The position numbers and the translations under genes are program-made. A DNA stretch of 15,421 nt, from the NCBI GenBank assembly GCA_031411235.1, contig JANOAR010000234.1, positions 1 to 15,421 of the forward strand. The letters are read 5' to 3'. A model generated the notes under the pieces. It was not told the origin of the DNA. It worked only from the letters and a program-made list of their open reading frames with translations, and did not search any database. Origin of the DNA: JANOAR01 sp031411235. GTDB lineage: Bacteria > Verrucomicrobiota > Verrucomicrobiia > Verrucomicrobiales > Verrucomicrobiaceae. Shown piece after piece: positions 1-7,743 of the stretch (its first letter is position 1; every line of letters begins with the position of its first letter).

Positions 1-1407
1 GGGCTACCCTGGGTCGGCAGTCCCACGCGCACAAAGACTGAAGGGCGAACCCCAACGGGGTTCCAGCCTCGGTGGCGGGCGCTCACGCATCTGTGCCTCG
101 GCTTGGCTTTCATCGCGTCGCTGATGCAGGGCAACACAGCAAACGCTCAGTCATCATCGAAGTCCAAAGCGGCCACTTCCTCTAAAGCCAAAGCCAAGTC
201 CAAGCCCAAAGCCACGACCGAAACAGACGACGAACCCAAGGCTACCACCAAGCCTAAGCCTTCGACAGAGACCAACGACGAGCCCAAGGCCAAACCCACT
301 CCGAAGCCCAAACCCGAACCCACCGAAGGCCCCAAAGCCGAGCCTCGCGTTGCTTCCGTCGCCACCATGGCCACCAGCGAACTCTTTGGCTTCTATGACT
401 ACCCGCCGGAAGTCCAGCGGCTCATCGAAGACGCCCTCGCCCTCACTCGACGCAACCTCACCTACACCTTCGGCAGCAGCAACCCCAGCGCGGGTGGCAT
501 GGACTGCTCAGGCACCATCTATTACCTCCTGCAAACTCAGGGCCTGAAGACCGTGCCACGCCAGTCCGACGAGATGGCTGAATGGGCGCGAGATCACTCC
601 AAGCTCCACACCACCCCCGAGGCGACCACCTTCGACGACGCCGTCTTTGCCGACCTCGAGCCTGGCGATATGCTCTTCTGGAGTGGCACCTATGAAACCG
701 GAGCCCGCGACCTGCCCATCTCCCACGTCATGATTTACCTCGGCAAACGCAAGAGCGACAAAAAGCGCGTTGCCTTCGGAGCCAGCGATGGCCGCTATTA
801 CAAAGGCGAGCGCCGCTGCGGCGTCAGCGTCTTCGACCTCACCTTCCCCAAAGCCGAAGGCAAAGCTACCTTCTACGGCTACGGCTCCATCCCTGGCTTG
901 GCCAAAGTGAAGCCCCGCGAAACCGTGCGGCGTGCTGATCCTGAACCTGTGAAGGTCGAAAATAAAGTCCCAGTGATGGAGAGTGAAAAAGCAAAAACAG
1001 CAGAAAGCAGTGCCGTGAAAAAGCCTCTCGTGACAACCACCGAAAGCCGAGAGGAGCAAGCAAAGTCGGAAGCAGCCGCCCTAAAGCTAGCCGCCAGCCG
1101 CACGCCCAAAGCGCCCACTAAGGCCACCGCAAAGCCAGAACCAGAGGTCACCACAACAACAAAAAAAACAACTACCAAGCCCAAAGCCAAGCCAAGCGAA
1201 ACCACCACCACTGCAGCAGCAGCCTCCAAGCCCAAAGCCAAACCACCCATCGTCAAAGCGGCACCCAAGCCCGAGCCTTCCCCCACAAAACAAACCGCCA
1301 GTAGCACCAAGCCCAAACCTCAAAGCCCGCCCACTGCGAAACTGCCTCCCGGCATCACCCGCAACGCCAAGCGCCTCGTCAACGGTATTCGCAGCCTCTT
1401 CGATTAA
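1..1407 (+). CDS. NlpC/P60-family cell-wall peptidase, exported, 5' end outside window
   Basis: Probable secreted peptidoglycan endopeptidase. The frame is open to base 1 with no stop and no ATG or GTG; the only in-window start is TTG at 103. That TTG falls inside what looks like a signal peptide: Arg-Trp-Arg, then a hydrophobic run ending in ANA|Q near base 150. The real start is therefore probably left of the window. Counting from the TTG, residues 20-85 are Lys/Pro/Thr/Glu-rich with a doubled unit ending in (D/N)DEPKA. The NlpC/P60 domain spans about 95-265, with the nucleophile C135 in GGMDCSG and H208 in ISHVMIYLG. The place where the family usually has a third polar residue reads FGASDG, so that residue is not obvious. 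Residues 280-420 are another low-complexity K/P/A/T tail, possibly wall-associating. The next gene begins 13 bases downstream, so co-transcription is likely. Substrate specificity is unknown. Confidence 0.82.
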   Translation, partial: GLPWVGSPTRTKTEGRTPTGFQPRWRALTHLCLGLAFIASLMQGNTANAQSSSKSKAATSSKAKAKSKPKATTETDDEPKATTKPKPSTETNDEPKAKPTPKPKPEPTEGPKAEPRVASVATMATSELFGFYDYPPEVQRLIEDALALTRRNLTYTFGSSNPSAGGMDCSGTIYYLLQTQGLKTVPRQSDEMAEWARDHSKLHTTPEATTFDDAVFADLEPGDMLFWSGTYETGARDLPISHVMIYLGKRKSDKKRVAFGASDGRYYKGERRCGVSVFDLTFPKAEGKATFYGYGSIPGLAKVKPRETVRRADPEPVKVENKVPVMESEKAKTAESSAVKKPLVTTTESREEQAKSEAAALKLAASRTPKAPTKATAKPEPEVTTTTKKTTTKPKAKPSETTTTAAAASKPKAKPPIVKAAPKPEPSPTKQTASSTKPKPQSPPTAKLPPGITRNAKRLVNGIRSLFD

Positions 1408-1420
1408 ACCACCACCCATC

Positions 1421-2416
1421 ATGCTCAGCCGCCACCACCTCGCCCTAGTCTTCTCTTTCGCTGTCTCCGCTCACGCCGATGTCGGCTTTCAGTTTAAAGT
1501 GACGGAGAACGCCCACACCGACGTGCTTCGCGAATCCAACGTCATCGCACGCTTCATGACGGCCCACGACATCAGTACCCCCGAGCGCCACAGCGACACC
1601 TACAAGCCCTATCTCCATGTTTTCGATCCAAGTGGCACGGTGCAAATAACGAAAGGCCCAGGTGGTCAGTTCACCCACCATCGCGGTGTCTTCCTTGGTT
1701 GGAACAAGATCAGCTATGAAGGCAAAACGTATGATCGTTGGCACATGAAAAACGGCGATCAAATCGTCCGCAGCCTCACCTCCACCCCTGGCGAAGCCGC
1801 CCAACTTACCGAGCAAATCGAGTGGCAAGGCGAAGGCGATGTGCCCGTCATCTTAAATGAAGAGCGCCGCACCACCTTCACCACACCCGCTAAGCCCTTC
1901 TACCTCGCCATCGACCTTCGCACCTCGCTAAAAACGCTGAAGGGCGAAGCCAAACTTGATGGTGACCCCGAGCACGCAGGTGCCCAATTTCGCCCCAGCG
2001 AAAAGATCGACCCCAGCAAGACCACCTACCTCTTTCCCGGCACCAATATCGACGCTCATAAAGCTAAAGACATCCCCTGGGTCGCCGAGATCTTCACCGT
2101 CGAAGGCAAAACCTTCACCGCCCTCGCCCTCAACCACCCAACAAATCCCAAGGACACTGCCACCTCCGCCTACCGCGACTATGGCCGCTTCGGCTTCTTC
2201 GCCAAAGGTAGCGCCACCGCAGAGGCTCCCTTCACCCTGCATTACAAGTGGCTCATCGCCGAAGGCGAAGTGCGCGATGCCGCCACGCTCCAACAAGCCT
2301 ACAACACCTTCGCAGAAAAGTCTGAACCCACGCCTGAACTAACCATCAAAGCCGCCGAAGGCAAAGCGGCCCCAAAGCCCAAAGCCAAAGCGACGCCCGA
2401 GGCTAAGACCAAGTAG
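1421..2416 (+). CDS. Secreted PmoA-like family protein (DUF6807)
   Basis: Exported protein of 331 residues. The signal peptide is MLSRHHLALVFSFAVSAHA, with likely cleavage after residue 19. The body resembles the PmoA-like/DUF6807 family that is common in Planctomycetes and Verrucomicrobia. The hallmark is the segment at residues 79-94 (GPGGQFTHHRGVFLGW), followed by DRWHMKNGDQ near 105-114 and a typical 'FPGTNIDAH...' stretch. Despite the family name, a role in methane oxidation is not supported. Family members often sit near sugar or polysaccharide genes and their biochemistry is unsettled. The last 25 residues form a Lys/Pro/Ala tail of the same composition as the tails of the preceding NlpC/P60 protein. 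The gene starts 13 bases after that gene's stop and has no clear Shine-Dalgarno site. Recognition is from memory of the family motif. Confidence 0.75.
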   Translation: MLSRHHLALVFSFAVSAHADVGFQFKVTENAHTDVLRESNVIARFMTAHDISTPERHSDTYKPYLHVFDPSGTVQITKGPGGQFTHHRGVFLGWNKISYEGKTYDRWHMKNGDQIVRSLTSTPGEAAQLTEQIEWQGEGDVPVILNEERRTTFTTPAKPFYLAIDLRTSLKTLKGEAKLDGDPEHAGAQFRPSEKIDPSKTTYLFPGTNIDAHKAKDIPWVAEIFTVEGKTFTALALNHPTNPKDTATSAYRDYGRFGFFAKGSATAEAPFTLHYKWLIAEGEVRDAATLQQAYNTFAEKSEPTPELTIKAAEGKAAPKPKAKATPEAKTK

Positions 2417-2442
2417 TTGCCCACGCGAATTTCCCTTTCTCC

Positions 2443-2814
2443 ATGCCTACCTCCACCCTCCTCACCTGCCTTATTATCGGCGCTGTCGCTGGCACCATCG
2501 CAGCCCTTTGCGGCGTCGGCGGCGGCGTGATTATGGTGCCCTGTTATGTCGCCTTCCTCGGCATGGATCAAAAGAACGCCGTCGCCACCTCGCTGATGGC
2601 GATGATCGGCACGGCACTCGTGGCTTCGATGAAAAATCATAGCAATGGCTTCGGCGATATAAAGCTCGCCGCCATCACCACCGTCGGAGCCATCGTGCTC
2701 ACCTACTTCGCCACCGACTGGTTGAAGGCCATGAGCAACCAACGCCTTTCACAGCTCTTCGGCATCTTGCTCGTCGTCACAGGCGTGCGAATGCTCTGGC
2801 TGGGCCGTGCGTAA
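2443..2814 (+). CDS. Half-size TauE/SafE-family membrane protein
   Basis: Integral membrane protein of 123 residues, with hydrophobic segments at about 5-35, 43-62, 75-92 and 100-120. The glycine-rich signature GVGGGVIMVP at residues 24-33 is the mark of one TauE/SafE (sulfite exporter-like, anion permease) repeat. Full-length members have two such repeats and about 250 residues, so this is a single-repeat version, probably active as a dimer. It is not an obvious truncation: it has its own ATG, ends cleanly in TAA and the repeat is complete. It follows the DUF6807 gene by 26 bases on the same strand. Its stop lies only 13 bases from the stop of the convergent fadJ gene. The substrate cannot be told from sequence. 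Confidence 0.8.
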   Translation: MPTSTLLTCLIIGAVAGTIAALCGVGGGVIMVPCYVAFLGMDQKNAVATSLMAMIGTALVASMKNHSNGFGDIKLAAITTVGAIVLTYFATDWLKAMSNQRLSQLFGILLVVTGVRMLWLGRA

Positions 2815-2827
2815 AGGCCAAAACGCT

Positions 2828-4891
2828 CTAACTCATCGCTTGCGCCTCTTCCGCATAAGCCAACGGGCCACCACGGAACGGCGCGTAACCTGTGCCCAAG
2901 ATCATCGCTAAATCGACCTCCTTCGACGATGCGGCGACGCCTTCATCCAGGCACATTTTCGCTTCGTCGCTGAGCTTCATCGCTAGCCTAGCCTGCATCT
3001 CTACCAGTCCCATCGGCGATACCGCAGCGGTGCGCATCGCCAGTGCCTGTGTATTCACCGTGCTGAGTTTGCCTCCATGCTCATAAAAGCCTCGGCCCGA
3101 TTTTTTGCCTAGCCAACCCTTGGCCACCATGCTCGCCATGAGTTCACTCGATCCCATGCGTTGGGGGAAAGCCGCAGCAAGCGTGCCACCCACATGTACC
3201 GCCACATCGAGCCCTATTTCATCAAGCAAACGCATCGGCCCCATCGGCATCCCAAAGTCGAGCATCGCCTCGTCGATGAGCTGCGGCGATTGCCCTTGCT
3301 CGAACAATTTCACCGCCTCCATGAGGTAAGGCATCAGCACGCGATTCACCACAAACCCAGGGCTGTCCTTCACCACCACAGGCGTCTTGCCAATGCTCTG
3401 CACCCAGCCGTGTGCGGTCGCGGTGACATCATCCAAAGTCTCGGGTAGCGTGATGACTTCCACCAACCCCATGCGATGCACGGGGTTAAAGAAGTGCAGC
3501 CCAATCACGCGCTCAGGATGTGGCACTCCCACGGCTAGCTCGGCCACCGATAGCGCACTGGTGTTTGTTGCGAGGATGGTCTCGGCACTGCATCGCGCCG
3601 CGAGTCCGGCGAAGATTTTCTTCTTCAAGCCCATGTCTTCGGTGGCTGCCTCAATGACGAGCTGCTGCCGAAACAAGGGTACGGCAGTGTGCGCAGGCGC
3701 GATGCGATCCAGCGTTTCACGGGCCTCGCGCTTCGATAACACGCGATGCTTCACACCATCCTCGACAAGCTTGCGCACGCGTTCCATGCCCTTGCCCACG
3801 GCCTCCGTATTGATGTCGGACAGCGTCACATGCATACCCTTGCTGGCGAGCCATTGCGCGATGCCAGCGCCCATCACACCTGCGCCGATGACGGCGACCT
3901 CGGTGATGGGCATCGCATGGCCCACACGCCATGGTTTTTTACTCGCGCCTTCTTTGGCAAAAAAAAGGTCGATCATCCGCGCTGTCTCTGGTGTCCGCAT
4001 CAGAGTCGTCATCGACTCGCGCTCCAGCGCTAGCGACTCTTCGACGCTCATTGAAATCCCTCGTGTGGCGACATCCAGCGCCAGTAGTGGGGCTAGGTAA
4101 TGGCCGCGTGTTTTGGCGATGAGGTCGCGCTTGGCTTTCATCGCGATGAGTTTTGGCAGCGGCCAGAGATGCTGCATAAAAAAGGCGTTGCGTTTGGGCT
4201 CGGTATGCCGCGCGAGCTTCTTCGCCGATGTCATCAAATGTTCGCGAGGCACTACGACATCCACCAAACCCATCCGTTTCGCCTGCATCGCTTTCATGAC
4301 CTTCCCTGCGAGGATCACATCAAGCGCCTTCATGAGCCCGATCAAGCGTGGCAACCGTGTGCTACCGCCCCAGGCAGGCAGCAGCCCAAGCTGCGTCTCG
4401 GGCAAGCCCAGGCGTGTGCTGTCGTCATCGCTAGCCACACGCACGTCGCAAGCCAATGCCAACTCATAACCTCCGCCCACACAGGCCCCGTGGATGGCCG
4501 CGACCTTCGCCATCGGCAACGCCGCAAGCCTCGACATCACGGCCTGCCCCAGCGCGATGATGCCTGCCGACTGTTCTGCCTTCATCCCACGAATGCTTTT
4601 CAAATCTGCACCCGCGATGAAGACTTTATCCTTCGCGCTCGCGATGACCAAGGCATGTATCTCTGGATCACCTTCGAGCACATCAAGGTAATCATCGAGT
4701 TCATGCAGCGTCGCTTCGTTGAAGACATTCACGGAGCTGCCTAATGTGTCGAAAGTCAGCCAAGCGATGCCTTCAGCATCCACTTTCAATTGGAAGGCAC
4801 CGGGAGTGCTGAGGGTTTTGTGCTCGCGCCGAACAACATCTTGTTCGGGGTCTTGAGTGGGGTCGAGGATCATAGCGGATTGGGTTTTCAT
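2828..4891 (-). CDS. fadJ: FadJ-type enoyl-CoA hydratase/3-hydroxyacyl-CoA dehydrogenase
   Basis: Multifunctional beta-oxidation enzyme of 687 residues (FadB/FadJ are about 715-730). The N-terminal crotonase domain has the oxyanion/acid-base region GACVGGGYELALA and LGLPETQLGLLPAWGG; the two catalytic glutamates are E143 and E165. The Rossmann part of the dehydrogenase begins at VIGAGVMGAGIAQ (about 334-346) and includes NTSALSV and HFFNPVHRMGLVEV with catalytic H472. A C-terminal 3HCDH domain ends in GKKSGRGFYEHGG and a final segment. The wording around IAGADLK and AIHGAC is closer to FadJ than to FadB. An open frame extends upstream to 4972 but overlaps the thiolase gene and adds an Arg-rich leader. 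The ATG at 4891 lies 32 bases after the thiolase stop and is preferred. It is the last gene of the lipase-ligase-thiolase operon and most likely makes 3-ketoacyl-CoA for the thiolase. Confidence 0.93.
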   Translation of the reverse strand: MKTQSAMILDPTQDPEQDVVRREHKTLSTPGAFQLKVDAEGIAWLTFDTLGSSVNVFNEATLHELDDYLDVLEGDPEIHALVIASAKDKVFIAGADLKSIRGMKAEQSAGIIALGQAVMSRLAALPMAKVAAIHGACVGGGYELALACDVRVASDDDSTRLGLPETQLGLLPAWGGSTRLPRLIGLMKALDVILAGKVMKAMQAKRMGLVDVVVPREHLMTSAKKLARHTEPKRNAFFMQHLWPLPKLIAMKAKRDLIAKTRGHYLAPLLALDVATRGISMSVEESLALERESMTTLMRTPETARMIDLFFAKEGASKKPWRVGHAMPITEVAVIGAGVMGAGIAQWLASKGMHVTLSDINTEAVGKGMERVRKLVEDGVKHRVLSKREARETLDRIAPAHTAVPLFRQQLVIEAATEDMGLKKKIFAGLAARCSAETILATNTSALSVAELAVGVPHPERVIGLHFFNPVHRMGLVEVITLPETLDDVTATAHGWVQSIGKTPVVVKDSPGFVVNRVLMPYLMEAVKLFEQGQSPQLIDEAMLDFGMPMGPMRLLDEIGLDVAVHVGGTLAAAFPQRMGSSELMASMVAKGWLGKKSGRGFYEHGGKLSTVNTQALAMRTAAVSPMGLVEMQARLAMKLSDEAKMCLDEGVAASSKEVDLAMILGTGYAPFRGGPLAYAEEAQAMS

Positions 4892-4923
4892 GGCGTTGGA
4901 AGGTGGATTGATGATTTCAGAAC

Positions 4924-6186
4924 TCAGAGCGTTTCGAGCATTACGGCTCCGCCTTGCCCGCCGCCGATGCACAGGCTGACGAGCGCGCTTTTGGCCTTGA
5001 GTTCACGCAATTGGAGCAGCGCACTGAGCACCAGCCTCGCGCCTGTTGCGCCCACGGGATGGCCCAGTGCAATGGCTCCCCCGCGTCGATTGAGTTTGGC
5101 CGGATCGACCTCGCCGAGCGGCTCTTCCAAGCCACAGCGCCGGGCGCTTACCTTGTCTTGTAGGCACTTCATCACCGCAAGCACTTGGGCTGCGAAGGCT
5201 TCATTGATTTCGATCACATCGGCATCGGCCAGCTTGAGTTGCGTACGATGCAGAAGCGCCTCAATGGCACGCACAGGGCCGAGGCCCATGCGCTTTGGAT
5301 CACAGCCCGTGTAGCTGTAATCCACTAATCGACCCAGAGGTTGCCAGTCCATCTTTAGTGCTTTGGCTTCCGTGCAGACGAGCAGCGCCACCGCGCCATC
5401 GGTGATCTGTGATGAGTTGCCCGCTGTCACGCTGCCGCATTTCGAGTCGAACAGTGGCGCTAGCTTGGCCAGTTTTTCCAGTGATGAATCGGCACGGATG
5501 CCGTTGTCTGCGGTGACGACGCTGTGTGCATAGACGGGTACGATCTCGCTATGTGCTGGAGCCTTCGCGGCACGCAACTGCGACCTCAGCGCGAAGGCAT
5601 CTTGCATGTCGCGGTTGATACCAAGCTCTCGCGCTAATAGCTCCGCCGTCTGTCCCATGTTCATCTCTGAGACAGGATCCGTGAGGCCCAACTTGAGTCC
5701 GATGACAGGTGCAAAGTCATCGGGCCGAAACTGCGCCACCGCTCCCAGACGCTGAGGCAGTGACTTCGCTCGGCTGATCGCCCCAAATTTCTCCACCGCC
5801 TGCCGCGAAAAATAGAATGGCATCTGCGACATACTCTCCGTGCCGCCCACGATGAAGACCTCGCCGTGCCCCGCGCACATTTTATCGTAGGCCGTGGTGA
5901 TCGCTTCCATGCCAGAGGCACAGTTGCGATGCACCGTCATTGCGGGTTTGTCCTCGGGAAGGCCAGCGCGTAGCGCGATTACGCGAGCAATGTTTTGAGC
6001 GTGAGCAGGCTGGCCCACGCAGCCGAAGATCGTTTCATCAACAGTATGTGGATCAATGCCCGTTCGGGTCAGTAAGGCGCTGACGGCGATACGGCCAAGC
6101 TCCACCGCATCAAGTTCTGCAAGCGATGTGCCCGCACGGCAGAACGGCGTGCGTACGCCGTCGATGATGACAAGATTGGGTTTCAT
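4924..6186 (-). CDS. Acetyl-CoA C-acyltransferase (thiolase), FadA/FadI-like
   Basis: Thiolase of 420 residues that cleaves 3-ketoacyl-CoA with CoA to acetyl-CoA and a shortened acyl-CoA. All expected active-site parts are visible: nucleophile C89 in HRNCASGMEA, NEAFAAQ, H376 in GHPVGATGAR, and the second cysteine C406 in CIGGGQGGAVMLE near the C-terminus. The N-terminal IIDGVRTPFCRAG is typical. The length and the SLPQRLGAV segment suggest the trifunctional-partner (FadA/FadI) type rather than a biosynthetic PhaA/AtoB enzyme, but this is a judgement from motifs only. It starts at ATG 6186, 33 bases after the ligase gene stop, without a clear Shine-Dalgarno site. It is followed after 32 bases by fadJ, so the two probably form the alpha2beta2-type complex known for this family. 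Confidence 0.93.
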   Translation of the reverse strand: MKPNLVIIDGVRTPFCRAGTSLAELDAVELGRIAVSALLTRTGIDPHTVDETIFGCVGQPAHAQNIARVIALRAGLPEDKPAMTVHRNCASGMEAITTAYDKMCAGHGEVFIVGGTESMSQMPFYFSRQAVEKFGAISRAKSLPQRLGAVAQFRPDDFAPVIGLKLGLTDPVSEMNMGQTAELLARELGINRDMQDAFALRSQLRAAKAPAHSEIVPVYAHSVVTADNGIRADSSLEKLAKLAPLFDSKCGSVTAGNSSQITDGAVALLVCTEAKALKMDWQPLGRLVDYSYTGCDPKRMGLGPVRAIEALLHRTQLKLADADVIEINEAFAAQVLAVMKCLQDKVSARRCGLEEPLGEVDPAKLNRRGGAIALGHPVGATGARLVLSALLQLRELKAKSALVSLCIGGGQGGAVMLETL

Positions 6187-6219
6187 GGGAATGCAGAGAG
6201 TTGAATGATGAGGTCATGA

Positions 6220-7743
6220 CTAGATGCTTGAGGCGATGAAGCTGCCTTGTTCGAGACTTTCAGGCATCACCGCACGCGTTGCCTTGCCGCGCCGATCCAC
6301 CACTTTCTCCTCCTTCAGCAGCCGACCGATCCCGAGCATCTCGCGCATGGTTTCCATGCTGTGGAAGCGAAGTTCATTGGGCATCAACTCAGTCGCTTGG
6401 TGGAAGCGATGCTTCACCATGCGCTCTACTTCCGCCTGCGTCACACCGTTCTCAGGCACGAGGTGCAGCACCATTTCATCGACTTCCAGCGGGTCGTTGT
6501 TGAGCTTACACAGCTCGATCTGCCACGCCGCGATGCCCTTCTGATCATCGAGCAAATGCTCCAGCACATTGAAGTCCACCAATGTGCCTTTCACCTTATC
6601 GAGGCTCAGCGTCTTCACATCGCTCACGCGAGAAATTGGCCCCATCAAGCGCGGGCAAGTCCTCCCGCAGTGCGGGCATTCGCTCCACACCATGCCGCCT
6701 TCGGCCATATCGCCCGTGCGGTAGCGCATTACCACCGTGCCTCGCGCGTCGAGCGGCGTGAAGACAATCTCTCCCGGCTGCCCAGGCGACATCCATTTCC
6801 CTGTCTTGGGATCGACTACCTCGACGATGCCGAGGTCGGGCGAGAGATGGAAACCCGTGGGCGTGATGCCCGTCGATGAGCAGCATTCAGGGAAAGCCAT
6901 CTTCGCTTCGGTGAAACCATAGGTGCTGACGATATGCACATCGGCACCCAGCTCGTGGCATAGGTCGCGAAGATGTGCCCGCAAACCCTGCGCCGTCTTC
7001 TCCCCGCCGAGCACGATGCGCTTCAACTGTGGCCAATGTTTATTCATCTCCACGGCTTCACGCAGCAGATGATAAACGAAGGTCGGCATCCCGATCAAGA
7101 TGTCCGGTTGGATGCGCTCGATCAGCGCAATATTGCCCAGCGTCCCCATCGTTTTGCCACCGCCGCTGCTGACCATGAACGTGCCAAACCCCAGGCTCGC
7201 TTGGTGCGTCTGCCAAAAGGCGAGATGCGGCGCGTATGGGAACATATTCACATGGCGAAACTCTGGTTCCGAGCGCCCGCACTCCATCAGCCGACGGCCT
7301 GTGATCTTTAAGTTATCCAAGTCGTGCTGGGTGTAAACGAAGGGCACAGGATCGCTGCTGCGCCCGGTCGTGCTCGTCATAAGTACGGGGCGAAATTCAT
7401 GCTCTAGCATCGCCCGCGTACTCTGCCGCCCATGCAGCAGCGTGTGCCAGATGACGCGAGGCTCATGCTTCAGTACCTGCTCGCTAGGTTGCAGGACGAA
7501 CTCACGCAATTGCTCGCGTGGCACGGTGAGATCGCTCTTTGAGGTCATCGGCAACAGTTGCCAATCTTCCAGTGACTTCAGGTCTTCAGGGCGGAAGTCA
7601 TTCTCTTCAAAAAGCCGCCGATAGTGTTGGCTAAACGGGAAGATGCGATGCTTCAGGTAGTCGTGCAGACGGTTGCGTTGCCAAGTATGCCAAACTTCAG
7701 GCGCGGACGAGTCCCAGCGTGGTGTGTGATTTAGCAGTTTCAT
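6220..7743 (-). CDS. PaaK-like AMP-forming acyl/aryl-CoA ligase
   Basis: Adenylate-forming enzyme of 507 residues in the phenylacetate-CoA ligase/coenzyme F390 synthetase branch. It should activate a carboxylic acid with ATP and CoA. Motifs: P-loop TSTTGRSSDP (123-132), YGFTEAKMAFPECC (275-288), GEIVFTPL (324-331), YRTGD (341-345). A cysteine cluster CPHCGRTC (C356, C359, C363), together with C287/C288, may bind zinc, as several PaaK-like proteins do. Usual PaaK length is about 430-440, so this is longer, with an extended N-terminus and C-terminus. The start ATG 7743 is supported by the strongest ribosome binding site in the window (7749-7759), and the gene overlaps the end of the patatin gene by 47 bases. 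The substrate is not known; neighbours suggest an acid released from a lipid or ester and then beta-oxidised. Confidence 0.85.
   Translation of the reverse strand: MKLLNHTPRWDSSAPEVWHTWQRNRLHDYLKHRIFPFSQHYRRLFEENDFRPEDLKSLEDWQLLPMTSKSDLTVPREQLREFVLQPSEQVLKHEPRVIWHTLLHGRQSTRAMLEHEFRPVLMTSTTGRSSDPVPFVYTQHDLDNLKITGRRLMECGRSEPEFRHVNMFPYAPHLAFWQTHQASLGFGTFMVSSGGGKTMGTLGNIALIERIQPDILIGMPTFVYHLLREAVEMNKHWPQLKRIVLGGEKTAQGLRAHLRDLCHELGADVHIVSTYGFTEAKMAFPECCSSTGITPTGFHLSPDLGIVEVVDPKTGKWMSPGQPGEIVFTPLDARGTVVMRYRTGDMAEGGMVWSECPHCGRTCPRLMGPISRVSDVKTLSLDKVKGTLVDFNVLEHLLDDQKGIAAWQIELCKLNNDPLEVDEMVLHLVPENGVTQAEVERMVKHRFHQATELMPNELRFHSMETMREMLGIGRLLKEEKVVDRRGKATRAVMPESLEQGSFIASSI

Noticed and set aside
508..1316. 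Minus-strand frames of 183 and 145 residues opposite the NlpC/P60 gene
   Set aside because: Val/Gly/Ala-rich shadows of the Lys/Pro/Thr-coding repeats; no domain words.
1421..2416. A methane monooxygenase subunit
   Set aside because: The PmoA-like family name is misleading; the protein is soluble and secreted, with no membrane helices and no pmoB/pmoC neighbours.
4892..4972. Upstream extension of fadJ adding an Arg-rich 27-residue leader
   Set aside because: It overlaps the thiolase 3' end and is absent from the family's usual N-terminus; ATG 4891 lies in the gap.
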